In this document: piece by piece, positions 52,359-61,091 of the stretch
Layout of the letters: each line of letters opens with the position of its first letter
Numbering within the stretch: position 1 is the stretch's first letter
The notes under the pieces: model-generated
Databases searched by the model: none
Seen by the model: only the letters and a program-made list of their open reading frames with translations
Told to the model about the DNA's origin: nothing
Translations under genes and position numbers: made by a program
DNA from: UBA2588 sp964343075
GTDB lineage: Bacteria; Chloroflexota; Dehalococcoidia; Lucifugimonadales; UBA3495
Reading direction: 5' to 3'
DNA length: 64,000 bases
NCBI GenBank assembly: GCA_964343075.1
Contig: CAYFGT010000001.1
Location: 1 to 64,000, forward strand

Positions 52359-53327
52359 TTAGCTATTTGTGTCTTCGGATTCTGTTTCGGTATTTGAAAT
52401 GTCAGCGGGTTCAGTCTCTGTAACGATTACATTTTCAGGTGTTTCAGCAGTTTCTTCTACCGCCTGTTGTACTTCTTCCGAATCAACTGGAGCATTCGAT
52501 GCTTCTGTTGAGTTTGGTACTAATTCTTCTTGCATATTGGGGTTGAAGTCTTCTTCACTTATGGAGTCGGTGGCTTGGTTACTTTGTAATATATCCGTAC
52601 CTGCAATCACAGCATCAGCCATTTTAGCTGTAATCAATTTGATGGCTCGTACCGCATCATCGTTTCCAGGTACTATATGATGGACTTTGTTGGGATCGCA
52701 GTCGGTGTCAACTATAGCGAATATTTTGACTCCTAACTTTTGTGCTTCTGCTATACAGATATCTTCTTTTCCGATATCAACCACAAAAAGTGCATCGGGG
52801 ATTTTCTCCATTGAACCAATTCCTTGGAAGTACTTTTCAAGTTTGGCGAGTTTTTCAGATAATTTTGTTCCTTCTTTTTTAGGGAGAAGCTCGAAATATC
52901 CTTGGTCACGTTTTTCTTGGAGGTCTAACATGTATCTTACTCTAGATCTTATGGTAGTGAAGTTGGTGAGCGTACCGCCTAGCCATCGTTGGTTCACGTA
53001 CCACATTCCGCAACGTTCTGCCTCTACTTGGATTACTTCTTGGGCTTGTTTCTTCGTCCCTACGAACAGAACTTTCCCTCCGTTTGCGACAAGTTCTGTT
53101 AATTCTTGTGCGGCGTCGTTTATCATACCTAGAGTTTGCTGCAAGTCTACAATATGAATCCCATTTCTCTGAGTGAATATGTACCTCTTCATTTGGGGGT
53201 TCCATCTCTTTGTTTGATGCCCGAAATGGACTCCTGCCTCTAGTAGGTTTTTCATTGAAATAGGAGCGTTGGGCTCCCGAGTCTCGCTTACATTTTCTTG
53301 TTTAGGTAGTTCTGACGACTGTACCAT
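52359..53327 (-). CDS. rpsB: Ribosomal protein S2 with acidic C-terminal extension
   Basis: 322 residues. The S2 core (about 20-240) has LLEAGVHFGHQTKRWNPQMKRYIF, RWLGGTLTNF and PDALFVVDIGKE. The last 80 residues form a highly acidic, Glu/Thr/Ser-rich tail without hydrophobic core. Such tails occur in Chloroflexota S2. The gene has its own promoter and a leader hairpin. It heads the long minus-strand translation and envelope cluster. Confidence 0.95.
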   Translation of the reverse strand: MVQSSELPKQENVSETREPNAPISMKNLLEAGVHFGHQTKRWNPQMKRYIFTQRNGIHIVDLQQTLGMINDAAQELTELVANGGKVLFVGTKKQAQEVIQVEAERCGMWYVNQRWLGGTLTNFTTIRSRVRYMLDLQEKRDQGYFELLPKKEGTKLSEKLAKLEKYFQGIGSMEKIPDALFVVDIGKEDICIAEAQKLGVKIFAIVDTDCDPNKVHHIVPGNDDAVRAIKLITAKMADAVIAGTDILQSNQATDSISEEDFNPNMQEELVPNSTEASNAPVDSEEVQQAVEETAETPENVIVTETEPADISNTETESEDTNS

Positions 53328-53353
53328 TTGACCTGCCTTAGTTTATTTTTAAT

Positions 53354-53378
53354 ATATATCAATAGCGTCTTGATATAT
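53354..53378 (-). promoter_or_regulatory. Hairpin in the rpsB leader
   Basis: ATATATCAA (53354-53362) and TTGATATAT (53370-53378) form an exact 9-bp stem with a 7-base loop. It lies between the predicted start site (about 53394) and the rpsB ATG (53327), so it could be an S2-type autoregulatory element or a pgpA terminator. Confidence 0.4.
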
Positions 53379-53400
53379 GCATTAGATCCTTAACTCGGAG

Positions 53401-53429
53401 AGTATATCATATACGTATTTAAATACCAA
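53401..53429 (-). promoter_or_regulatory. Predicted promoter of rpsB-tsf operon
   Basis: Minus-strand TTGGTA (53429-53424), 17-base spacer, TATACT (53406-53401). The -10 box is strong. Confidence 0.65.
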
Positions 53430-53452
53430 CTTGGCGTAGCTAGGATAGAGCA

Positions 53453-53908
53453 CTACATTAAGATAGCTCCAGCTATGAACAATACAAATCCAGCTATCAA
53501 TCCAGCTCCAATGTCATCAGCTATGATTCCTAAGCCTCCATGAAGTTTCTCAAGGAGATTAACGGGGGGCAGTTTTGTTATGTCTAATAGTCGAAATAAT
53601 AGAAATGCTGCGCACAGCCACCAGATAGTGTTAGGCGCTAGTATACAAGTGATCCACATCCCGATAACTTCATCAATCACAATATGTTTAGGGTCAGAGG
53701 ATTTGTCAGGGATTATGAAATTACTCAATAAAATGCTTATTGCAGATAGAGATGTGACTGTCATAATTGAAAATGAGAGTGGCAAATGGCTTAAGAAAAA
53801 ATGATAGGTTATTATCGCAAACAAACTTCCCCATGTTCCAGACGCGAAAGGGATGAACCCTATACCCAGTACAGAGGTGTATGAATAGGAAAGTTTTTTT
53901 ACTAACAT
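53453..53908 (-). CDS. pgpA: Phosphatidylglycerophosphatase A
   Basis: 151 residues, membrane protein with four hydrophobic segments. GFIPFASGTWGSLFAI and HIVIDEVIGMWITC, with acidic active-site residues, match PgpA, as does EKLHGGLGIIADDIGAGLIAG. It makes phosphatidylglycerol from its phosphate. cdsA in the next cluster provides the precursor. It overlaps endonuclease IV by seven bases. Confidence 0.93.
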   Translation of the reverse strand: MLVKKLSYSYTSVLGIGFIPFASGTWGSLFAIITYHFFLSHLPLSFSIMTVTSLSAISILLSNFIIPDKSSDPKHIVIDEVIGMWITCILAPNTIWWLCAAFLLFRLLDITKLPPVNLLEKLHGGLGIIADDIGAGLIAGFVLFIAGAILM

Positions 53909-54762
53909 TGGTGCATTATGTTTTCATTACGTAGTTTTTTCAAGTACATCACGCTTTGACTATCAGGACCAGATTTTGAATATCCAGGTACTTCGAGGAT
54001 AAATGGAATATCTGTGTCCTTAAGTCGGTGCATCAAGTTTTGAAATCCAATATCTCCAATATGTCCGTCACCAAGATTTTCGTGCCTGTCCAATTTAGAT
54101 CCTAAAGGCGTTTTTGAATCATTAGCATGTATGAGATGGAGATTGTTTAATCCTATTTCGGACTCTATTAAAGAAATTATTTGGTCACATGTGTTGTAAT
54201 CCCTAATATCATAACCGCATGCAAAGGCGTGCTGAGTGTCTAAGCAGATTCCAATACGTGAATCTCCGATATTTTTAATAATATCAATTATTTGGTCGAA
54301 ATCCGAACATAACTGGGTTCCTGCACCTGCCATGTTTTCTATTGATATGAGAGTTCGTGGTGGTGTCTGATCAAGAACCTGCTTAAGGGCGTCTTGCAGT
54401 ATACCTTGCCCTTTGATTTGACCGATTCCTTTGTGATTGCCAGGGTGTAATACAACACTGACAGCACCTAAGTCATTCGAAATATTTAAGAAATCAACCA
54501 TAGCGTTGATGCTTTTGCGTAAATGGCTGTTATCTTCAGTCGCCAGATTTAACAGATATATTGCGTGTAGATATACGCTTTCGATTTTGGATTGTTTAAT
54601 TTTATGTTTAAACTCTAGAGCATCTTCTGGCTGTAGCTCTTTAGTTGCCCAACTATGAGGTGCGGATGGAAAGATTTGAATCGACTCACACTTCAATTCC
54701 ATACCGCGATTGATTCCATTAGAATATCCACCACTAGCGGATACATGTGCTCCCATTAACAT
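53902..54762 (-). CDS. nfo: Endonuclease IV (AP endonuclease family 2)
   Basis: 286 residues. Family blocks MGAHVSASGGYSN, IQIFPSAPHSW, VVLHPGNHKG, IENMAGAGTQLCSDFDQI, GICLDTQHAFACGYDI, HANDSKTPLGSKLDRHENLGDGHIG and FILEVPG contain the expected zinc ligands. It cuts abasic sites in DNA. I use ATG 54762; the frame stays open to 54825 but this would cross the divergent gene. A TATAAT box (forward 54794-54799) lies upstream. Confidence 0.95.
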   Translation of the reverse strand: MLMGAHVSASGGYSNGINRGMELKCESIQIFPSAPHSWATKELQPEDALEFKHKIKQSKIESVYLHAIYLLNLATEDNSHLRKSINAMVDFLNISNDLGAVSVVLHPGNHKGIGQIKGQGILQDALKQVLDQTPPRTLISIENMAGAGTQLCSDFDQIIDIIKNIGDSRIGICLDTQHAFACGYDIRDYNTCDQIISLIESEIGLNNLHLIHANDSKTPLGSKLDRHENLGDGHIGDIGFQNLMHRLKDTDIPFILEVPGYSKSGPDSQSVMYLKKLRNENIMHQC

Positions 54763-54793
54763 AACGTTTGTCCGTATTGTTATACTTTTGAAC

Positions 54794-54799
54794 ATTATA
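54794..54799 (-). promoter_or_regulatory. Perfect -10 box for endonuclease IV
   Basis: TATAAT on the minus strand at 54799-54794, with no good -35 partner. Initiation near 54787 leaves about 25 bases of leader and supports the 54762 start. Confidence 0.45.
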
Positions 54800-54814
54800 C
54801 ATAAGGTTGGTTTC

Positions 54815-55852
54815 ATGAAAGCCATATTGTTTCATAAAGAATCAGGGATTTTGACTTTTGATGAAAGAGAAGTCCCTCAATTAGGTCGTAAAGATGTTTT
54901 GATCAAAGTGCATTATTGCGCTTTTTGTCACCATGATTTATCAGTGATGGATCAACTCCTAAATAGAGGAGTGAAAAAAGAGGTTATATTGGGTCATGAA
55001 TTATCTGGAGTAATTCAAGAAATTGGTCCAGAGGTTTCCCTCTATAGACCAGGAGATCGAGTTATATCATTTTTAACTAATTCGTGTGGTACATGTGATA
55101 GATGTTTGGGTGATAAGTCCTATCGGTGCCGATATGGTCAAGGGATTGGTCACTCTTGTGATGGGGGATTCGCCGAATATGTTGCCGTGTCGGAACATTC
55201 TATATACAAGATTCACGACAACATAACTCTAAAGGATGCGTGTATGTTAGGGTGTCCTATTGGAATCATAGAAGAGGCATTTTTTAGGTATAGAGGTGAA
55301 TTCGGCACGGCTGTAATCCTAGGTGCAACCGGAGGTATTGGCATCCACGGGGTACAGAAGTGTGCGGGTCTATTCGATAGAGTAATTGCGTTAACCTCAA
55401 AACCCACATCTGAGGAATTACTGTTACATTATGGTGCTAGTGATGTTGTGGTATATGATCCAACAGATTCTTTTAAATACAAAGAAATTGTTAATGCTCT
55501 TACGGATGACAAAGGTGCTGATTTATTCCTAGATCCTGTAGGTTCATCGCTATTTAATGAGTCGTTGAATTGTGTATCGCAGTATGGATGTTTGATGATA
55601 TTAGGAGACATTGCTGGAGAGCCAATTGGTATTCATATAGCAGATATGCTCTTTAAAGATTTAGATATAATATGTTCTACAGGTAGCAACCGGTTAAGTA
55701 TTAGTATGGCGGAGCAGGATATTATACTTAATAATATTAAACCAGTAATTTTTGATATTGTGGGTCTAGAAGACTTAGAAATAGTTCGGTCACAAATGCG
55801 TAATTCCGCCATAACCGGAAGGATACTTATAAAAATCGCAGGTGAAGAATAG
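54815..55852 (+). CDS. Zinc-dependent alcohol dehydrogenase family protein (MDR)
   Basis: 345 residues. Catalytic zinc ligands are Cys38 (YCAFCHHD) and the GHE motif His61-Glu62; structural zinc is held by Cys91, 94, 97 and 105 (CGTCDRCLGDKSYRC). The NAD(P) fold carries GATGGIGIHG. It oxidises alcohols or reduces aldehydes or enones; the substrate is unknown. ATG 54815 gives normal length; longer frames overlap the nfo start. It is followed 14 bases later by a cupin gene. Confidence 0.9.
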   Translation: MKAILFHKESGILTFDEREVPQLGRKDVLIKVHYCAFCHHDLSVMDQLLNRGVKKEVILGHELSGVIQEIGPEVSLYRPGDRVISFLTNSCGTCDRCLGDKSYRCRYGQGIGHSCDGGFAEYVAVSEHSIYKIHDNITLKDACMLGCPIGIIEEAFFRYRGEFGTAVILGATGGIGIHGVQKCAGLFDRVIALTSKPTSEELLLHYGASDVVVYDPTDSFKYKEIVNALTDDKGADLFLDPVGSSLFNESLNCVSQYGCLMILGDIAGEPIGIHIADMLFKDLDIICSTGSNRLSISMAEQDIILNNIKPVIFDIVGLEDLEIVRSQMRNSAITGRILIKIAGEE

Positions 55853-55866
55853 AAAGGAGAAAAATC

Positions 55867-56262
55867 ATGAATGAACAACCGGATGGAACTATCCCATACG
55901 TTATAAAAGGAGCTGCTGATGCAAGTTTAACGTCACAAACTCCAGGCATGATCAGAAGACCAGGAGTTACTAAGGAAAGTACTGGTTCTTCTAAGATTTG
56001 GCTTGGATTGGTAACTGCGGCGCCCAACGAAAAGGGCCCCCCGCATCATCATGGAGAGGCTGAAACGGCTGCATACATTCTAAGTGGTCATGTGAGGGTG
56101 TATTTTGGCGAGAATTTTGAAGAGTTTGTAGAGGCGGGGCCAGGAGATTTTTTGTTCGTTCCTGCGAACACCCCTCATATTGAGGCAAATCCATATGATG
56201 TGCCTCAAGAAGCAGTGTTAGCGAGGTCTCCAGATAATATTGTGGTTAATCTAATAGATTAG
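55867..56262 (+). CDS. Cupin domain protein
   Basis: 131 residues forming one cupin barrel. The metal site is His60, His62, Glu66 (PPHHHGEAETAAYIL) and His104 (FVPANTPH), so a single iron, manganese or zinc ion is expected. AAGGAG precedes the ATG. It may be a small isomerase or dioxygenase or a regulator; the paired alcohol dehydrogenase suggests shared metabolism. Its stop overlaps secF by four bases in convergent orientation. Confidence 0.85.
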   Translation: MNEQPDGTIPYVIKGAADASLTSQTPGMIRRPGVTKESTGSSKIWLGLVTAAPNEKGPPHHHGEAETAAYILSGHVRVYFGENFEEFVEAGPGDFLFVPANTPHIEANPYDVPQEAVLARSPDNIVVNLID

Positions 56263-57188
56263 GCAAGTCTACGCTTACGTCTATTGTCCCAAAATATGAG
56301 GAATTGACTAGCAACGAAAATGGAGCTGTATGTTCCTACCGCTACGCCGATTGCAACGACGATTAGGAGTTCTCTTATGCTACTTCCTCCGATAAGAAGC
56401 ATAGCTAAGATTACAACAATGGTAGTGAAACTAGTGTTGACAGAACGTCCAATGCTTTCACATATGCTAAGGTTGATGTTAGATGCTAATTGCGCATTTG
56501 GATATTTGAGACTATTTTCTCGAATGCGGTCAAAGACAACGATGGTGTCGTTAACACTATAACCAACAACCGTTAGAATTCCGATTATGAACATGGAGTT
56601 AACCTCTATGTTTAGGGTGCGTCCTAGGATAGAGAATATACCTAATACAATGATAAGGTCATGGACCAACGCCAATATGGCACTAAATCCAAATCTATGG
56701 GAGTGTGGAGCCTTTCTAAAGGCGTACCATATATAAGCTAATATAAATATACATGCCACTCCCAGTGCCAACATAGTGTTCCTGATAGTCTCTTTAGCGA
56801 TTATAGGAGATACAGTGTCAACGTCTACGCTAATCACGGGAGAGATGTTTTCAGATAATGCATACTCTAGTTGCTCTCTTTCGGATGTGCCGTTATCAAG
56901 ATCTTGGGACAATACTTTTGTTCGGATTAAGTAATCTCTGTCATTGATTCGTTGAATTAACACTGAGGGATGTCCATTGTCTGACATAATTTCTGAAATA
57001 CGTGATTCATTAGTCCTTTCCGCAAATCTGACAGATAGCACAGTGCCACTAGTAAAGTCTATTCCTGGTCGAAGCCCTGAATCGAACGTGGACCAACCAG
57101 GTGGAATTATTAATGATACCAAACCAGGAGTGATCAATATTAATGAAATTATTAAATACCAGAACCTTTTTCCAACTATGTCAATCAT
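56259..57188 (-). CDS. secF: Protein translocase subunit SecF
   Basis: 309 residues with six transmembrane helices. GIDFTSGTVLSVRF begins the periplasmic domain; ALVHDLIIVLGIFSILGRTLNIEVNSMFIIGILTVVGYSVNDTIVVFDRIREN is the hallmark RND-type core with the essential Asp. It uses proton force with SecD to finish protein export. It is 40 bases after secD. Confidence 0.96.
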   Translation of the reverse strand: MIDIVGKRFWYLIISLILITPGLVSLIIPPGWSTFDSGLRPGIDFTSGTVLSVRFAERTNESRISEIMSDNGHPSVLIQRINDRDYLIRTKVLSQDLDNGTSEREQLEYALSENISPVISVDVDTVSPIIAKETIRNTMLALGVACIFILAYIWYAFRKAPHSHRFGFSAILALVHDLIIVLGIFSILGRTLNIEVNSMFIIGILTVVGYSVNDTIVVFDRIRENSLKYPNAQLASNINLSICESIGRSVNTSFTTIVVILAMLLIGGSSIRELLIVVAIGVAVGTYSSIFVASQFLIFWDNRRKRRLA

Positions 57189-57228
57189 TCTAAATTAATT
57201 ACCTTTCGTTTTAATGAGCTATTCTTAA

Positions 57229-59010
57229 TTATGAGTTCGTTTCACGTGTTTTTTCGGGAGTAAATAGGAATTTTTTACCTGATAAGCCTAGCGCAGCAAG
57301 AATTTGTAATAAATTGTGGCTTACTATCACAGCGGTAAACATGCTTACAGCAACACCTATGAGTAAGCTAAGGGCGAATCCATTAATCAGCCCGCCCCCT
57401 AGTCTATTACCGAAGAAGAGCAACACTCCACAAGTTATAAAGGTAGAGACATTACCATCTCTAATTGCTGGCCATGCTCTGCTAAAACCAACCTCAATAG
57501 CTGATGTGACCGTTCGCCCTAATCGTATTTCTTCCTTCATGCGTTCAAATATTAATATGTTGGAGTCGACTGCTAATCCAATGGACAAAATAAGGCCACC
57601 TATGTGTGGAAGTGTTAAAGTGATTGGTATGATTTTGAATAGTGCTAAAACTAACATTGTGTAAAATACTAGTGCTATAGCAGCTACAATTCCTCCAACT
57701 CTGTAGTATGCGATCATGAATAGTAGTACTAGGGATAGTCCTACAATGCCTGCTAACAGGCTCCTCTGAAGTGACTCTTCTCCTAATAGAGCGTCAACTG
57801 AACTTTCTTGTATCAGGTTGAGAGGAATCGGTAACCTACCTGAATCTAACTGAATTGCTATAGTTTGGGCTTCAATACGTGAGAAGTTTCCAGTGATTTC
57901 ACTGCGGCCGTCACGTATCCAAGCTCTGGATATTGGGGCCAAAAGTTCTTCACCGTCTAATATTATGGCTATACGTTTACCATTATTACCAACTATCCTC
58001 TGAGTTAAATTGGAAAATATTTCAGAACCAGCATCATTAAATCGGATATTAATTCCCCATTCACCCGTCTGGCTGTTGGTAGATGCGTATGCTTCAGCTA
58101 AATCGTCGCCTGAGAGGCCGATATCTGAATCTGTGTATTCTACGCAAGTTAGATCAGTACAGGTACGCTCTTTAAATTCTAATAGGGCAGTTTTGCCGAT
58201 TAGCTTTTTTGCTCCTTCAACCCCACCAATGGTTTGTATATATTCCAATTCTCCGTATTTATCTGTCAGCGCAGTTTCCAATCCTGTAACCATTTCTTGT
58301 GTCAGGGATACTGATTTGAGGAGGTAAGTGTTAGGCGCAGTTAACTCTAAAGAGGGGGTCGATCTTATAAACAGCGTTTTAATAAAAGATTCCAAAGGTT
58401 GTAGCTCAACTGGGTCGGTATTTTGGAAGCTGAAAGTTGTTCGGGATCCACCTATCCCGGGTAGTTGCACCAATATACGATCGTCTCCATATTGCTGGAT
58501 AATTGGTTCGTCTGTTCCATATAAATTTACTCTTCGTTGCACTGTGTCAACTGCTCCAGTCATTTGAGATGGGGTTGGTTTAGGGACATCTTTCATTTCT
58601 AATTCGATTTCGGTGTTGATCAGTAGCCCTTTGTCTTTTATATCCATGACTGATCTTTTTGTCTCTTGGTCGAGATTTTCAGTTTTAACGTAGAATTCAG
58701 TATTTTCTTCATTACTGATAACTTCAATGATTTCGACTTTTGATTGTTCTATAAGTTTGGCTACAACTTCTGGTTTGACTTCAGTTCCTGTTTTGATATA
58801 GATGGTAGTACCATAGTCAGCTTGGTAAACCAGATGTGCTCCACCTTCCAGATCCAACCCGAGTTTAAGGCCTAATATATTCTCTGAACCTCTTTTTAAA
58901 GTCGGTAAGAATCGACCTTCAATATTAATGTTTTGGAAACCTAGTATTAATGTTGCCAGAATTAGTAGTGTTAGCACTATGATGCTAACTCTGATTAAAC
59001 GGGTTTTCAT
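57229..59010 (-). CDS. secD: Protein translocase subunit SecD
   Basis: 593 residues: TM1 (about 7-27), a large periplasmic P1 domain starting LGLDLEGGAHLVYQ, and five C-terminal helices with LILSIGLAVDSNILIFERMKEE and RNGN-like VEVGFSRAWPAIRDGNVSTFITCGVL. It is separate from SecF, as in most bacteria. It starts three bases after cca. Confidence 0.96.
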   Translation of the reverse strand: MKTRLIRVSIIVLTLLILATLILGFQNINIEGRFLPTLKRGSENILGLKLGLDLEGGAHLVYQADYGTTIYIKTGTEVKPEVVAKLIEQSKVEIIEVISNEENTEFYVKTENLDQETKRSVMDIKDKGLLINTEIELEMKDVPKPTPSQMTGAVDTVQRRVNLYGTDEPIIQQYGDDRILVQLPGIGGSRTTFSFQNTDPVELQPLESFIKTLFIRSTPSLELTAPNTYLLKSVSLTQEMVTGLETALTDKYGELEYIQTIGGVEGAKKLIGKTALLEFKERTCTDLTCVEYTDSDIGLSGDDLAEAYASTNSQTGEWGINIRFNDAGSEIFSNLTQRIVGNNGKRIAIILDGEELLAPISRAWIRDGRSEITGNFSRIEAQTIAIQLDSGRLPIPLNLIQESSVDALLGEESLQRSLLAGIVGLSLVLLFMIAYYRVGGIVAAIALVFYTMLVLALFKIIPITLTLPHIGGLILSIGLAVDSNILIFERMKEEIRLGRTVTSAIEVGFSRAWPAIRDGNVSTFITCGVLLFFGNRLGGGLINGFALSLLIGVAVSMFTAVIVSHNLLQILAALGLSGKKFLFTPEKTRETNS

Positions 59011-59013
59011 TAT

Positions 59014-60483
59014 TTATTGCTGTCCTTGGATGGAATTTAGTATGTTGCGGGCACTATCTAAAGCTTCCTCGTAGGTAATAATTTCTCCCAGCGCTTGTTG
59101 CTCATGTATTTGCGCCAAAAGTTTACCTATCACTGGTCCTGGTTTTATGTTTAGTTCGGTCATTAAGTTATTTCCATCAATTATTTTAGGTGTTTTAGAT
59201 ACTTCCACCAATTGTTGAGTGTATGTATCAATCACATGAGACATTATTTTAGCACGAGTTGCCCAATCTGAAATGCTTAATTGAGGGCCTTTGGCAGCTA
59301 AATAATCTGCCATATGCAGAAATAATACGTCTATCCCTTCAGATTCAAGGTCATTGAAATATTTGTATATTGCTTTATCAGTTGGCTGTTCGACTCCTTG
59401 CTGCATGTGGTTAGGGCGCAGATGATGAGTGATTAAAGTGGAAACATAGTTAACAGTGACTGTCTCTAATTTTAATTTTGTTAAGATATGTTTTGACATT
59501 TCGGCCCCGATAATTTCGTGATCAGGAAATCTGGTTCTTCCAGATTCTTCAATAGTTTTTGTCATGGGTTTGGCTATGTCATGTAACAAGGCTGCAAGTT
59601 TAAGATGAGTTTTACGAGTATGTGTAGTGGATATACTTTGATCGAAGTGGTCTTCGATTTCTTTGGTCCACGGACTCATCGAGTATATAGGCGAATTTTG
59701 ATGGCCTAAAGTTAAGCGTTCTGCATATTCCAGGCAGTGTAGATTGTGCTCCCATACATCCCAATAATGTTCTTTCGGCTGAGATACCTGTTTCCCGAGT
59801 AATAATTCTGGCATTATGATCTCGAGTAAATTTAATCGATCGAGAATTTCTATATGGGATTTGGAATTATTGTTGGATAAGATTTCTAGTAGTTCGAATG
59901 TGATTGCTTCTGCTGGACTCATTCGTAGGAGGGAAGAATTTTGTCTGATGCAAATTCCGGTATCAGAATCTATTTTGAATTTTAATGAAGATGCTAATCG
60001 TACTGCTCTAAGAAGTCGTATCGGATTATCCTTGAATATTGATGGATTTATCATACGCACTGTTTTGGACAGGATGTCTAGGCGTCCATCAAAAGGATCA
60101 ATTAGGTCCGCTTGTGAAAACTCTGGAGTATACTCTGATAAATTAAGAGCCATCGCATTGATCGTGAAATCTCGTTCAGATAGATTATCGATAATGCTTG
60201 CTTTGGTAAATTTTATGTCGATTTCTCTTAAATGCGAATCGCATAGTGAGTCTTTTAACGTTAGTTTGGTTATGTTGTTTTTTCTATCATCGAAAACTGA
60301 ACTTATGTCTGTATTTGTCAGTATTGCTGGAAGTAATGATGCTCGAGTCCCTTGAATGAGGATGTCTAGGTCATTGGGGGCCCGATGTGCCAGGCTGTCT
60401 CTTAAGAAGCCACCTACTAAGTATCCTTGGGTATCTGGAGGTAATGAATTATTAATTGTATTTATTAATGATGTAAGTCCCAT
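59014..60483 (-). CDS. cca: CCA-adding tRNA nucleotidyltransferase / polyA polymerase with HD domain
   Basis: 489 residues. The nucleotidyltransferase head has GYLVGGFLRDSLAHRAPNDLDILIQG with catalytic DxD, then ERDFTINAMALNLSEY and DPFDGRLDILSKTVRMI. The HD phosphohydrolase domain (about 275-375) shows KLAALLHDIAKPMTK. CCA ends are added to tRNA here, although some enzymes of this layout are polyA polymerases or A-adding enzymes. The one visible tRNA has CCA encoded, so repair could be its main role. Confidence 0.85.
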   Translation of the reverse strand: MGLTSLINTINNSLPPDTQGYLVGGFLRDSLAHRAPNDLDILIQGTRASLLPAILTNTDISSVFDDRKNNITKLTLKDSLCDSHLREIDIKFTKASIIDNLSERDFTINAMALNLSEYTPEFSQADLIDPFDGRLDILSKTVRMINPSIFKDNPIRLLRAVRLASSLKFKIDSDTGICIRQNSSLLRMSPAEAITFELLEILSNNNSKSHIEILDRLNLLEIIMPELLLGKQVSQPKEHYWDVWEHNLHCLEYAERLTLGHQNSPIYSMSPWTKEIEDHFDQSISTTHTRKTHLKLAALLHDIAKPMTKTIEESGRTRFPDHEIIGAEMSKHILTKLKLETVTVNYVSTLITHHLRPNHMQQGVEQPTDKAIYKYFNDLESEGIDVLFLHMADYLAAKGPQLSISDWATRAKIMSHVIDTYTQQLVEVSKTPKIIDGNNLMTELNIKPGPVIGKLLAQIHEQQALGEIITYEEALDSARNILNSIQGQQ

Positions 60484-60497
60484 AAAATAATACAGGT

Positions 60498-61025
60498 TTA
60501 CGATAGCTCTGAATCTTTGTTGACTTGTACATATTCTGCGTTACCATCTGGGTCAAATTGTATTTTGTAAAATTCATCCTTGGATACTAATTTATCTATG
60601 TATACAATGCCGTTTAAATGGTCTGTTTCATGTTGCAAAGCTTGTGAAAATAAACCTTCAGCTTGAATGCGAATTGTCTTTCCGTCCAATCCCATAGCTT
60701 TAACCTTTACTTTTTCAGCCCGTAGTGCGACACCTCGGTATCCTGGTAGACTCAGGCATCCTTCTTCTAATTCGACTTCACCTTCTCTTTCAACTATTTC
60801 AGGATTTATGAGGACGATGGCTTCTTCCCAGTCAGGCAACTGGATCACGCATACTTTTTCTAGCGACCCGATCTGATTAGCTGCAAGACCTACGCCGTGT
60901 TCATGAATCATTGTTTCGATCATGTCGTCTGTAAAATCTGAGAAGTTAGATGGAATTTTGGAAATTTTTCTTGCTTGTGTCCTCAATATTGGATCAGGCA
61001 AAAACCTCATTTGCAAGACGGTCAC
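60498..61025 (-). CDS. def: Peptide deformylase
   Basis: 175 residues. Motif 1 GVGLAANQIG (44-53), motif 2 EEGCLSLPG (Cys90) and motif 3 QHETDHLNG (His132, Glu133, His136) are intact; metal is Fe2+ or similar. It removes the N-formyl group from new proteins. AAGGAG seven bases upstream supports the GTG start at 61025. First gene of def-cca-secD-secF. Confidence 0.97.
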   Translation of the reverse strand: MTVLQMRFLPDPILRTQARKISKIPSNFSDFTDDMIETMIHEHGVGLAANQIGSLEKVCVIQLPDWEEAIVLINPEIVEREGEVELEEGCLSLPGYRGVALRAEKVKVKAMGLDGKTIRIQAEGLFSQALQHETDHLNGIVYIDKLVSKDEFYKIQFDPDGNAEYVQVNKDSELS

Positions 61026-61057
61026 TATGATGCTCCTTAGTATGTGATTGAATTGGA

Positions 61058-61086
61058 ATTATATGGCGCTAGTTTTAGTGTGTAAA
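61058..61086 (-). promoter_or_regulatory. Near-consensus promoter of def-cca-secDF
   Basis: Minus-strand TTTACA (61086-61081), 17-base spacer, TATAAT (61063-61058). Leader about 25 bases to the GTG at 61025. Confidence 0.82.
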
Positions 61087-61091
61087 GGTTC

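Noticed and set aside
59816..60355. 179-codon plus-strand frame over cca
   Set aside because: Antisense to the conserved nucleotidyltransferase head; composition is that of a shadow.
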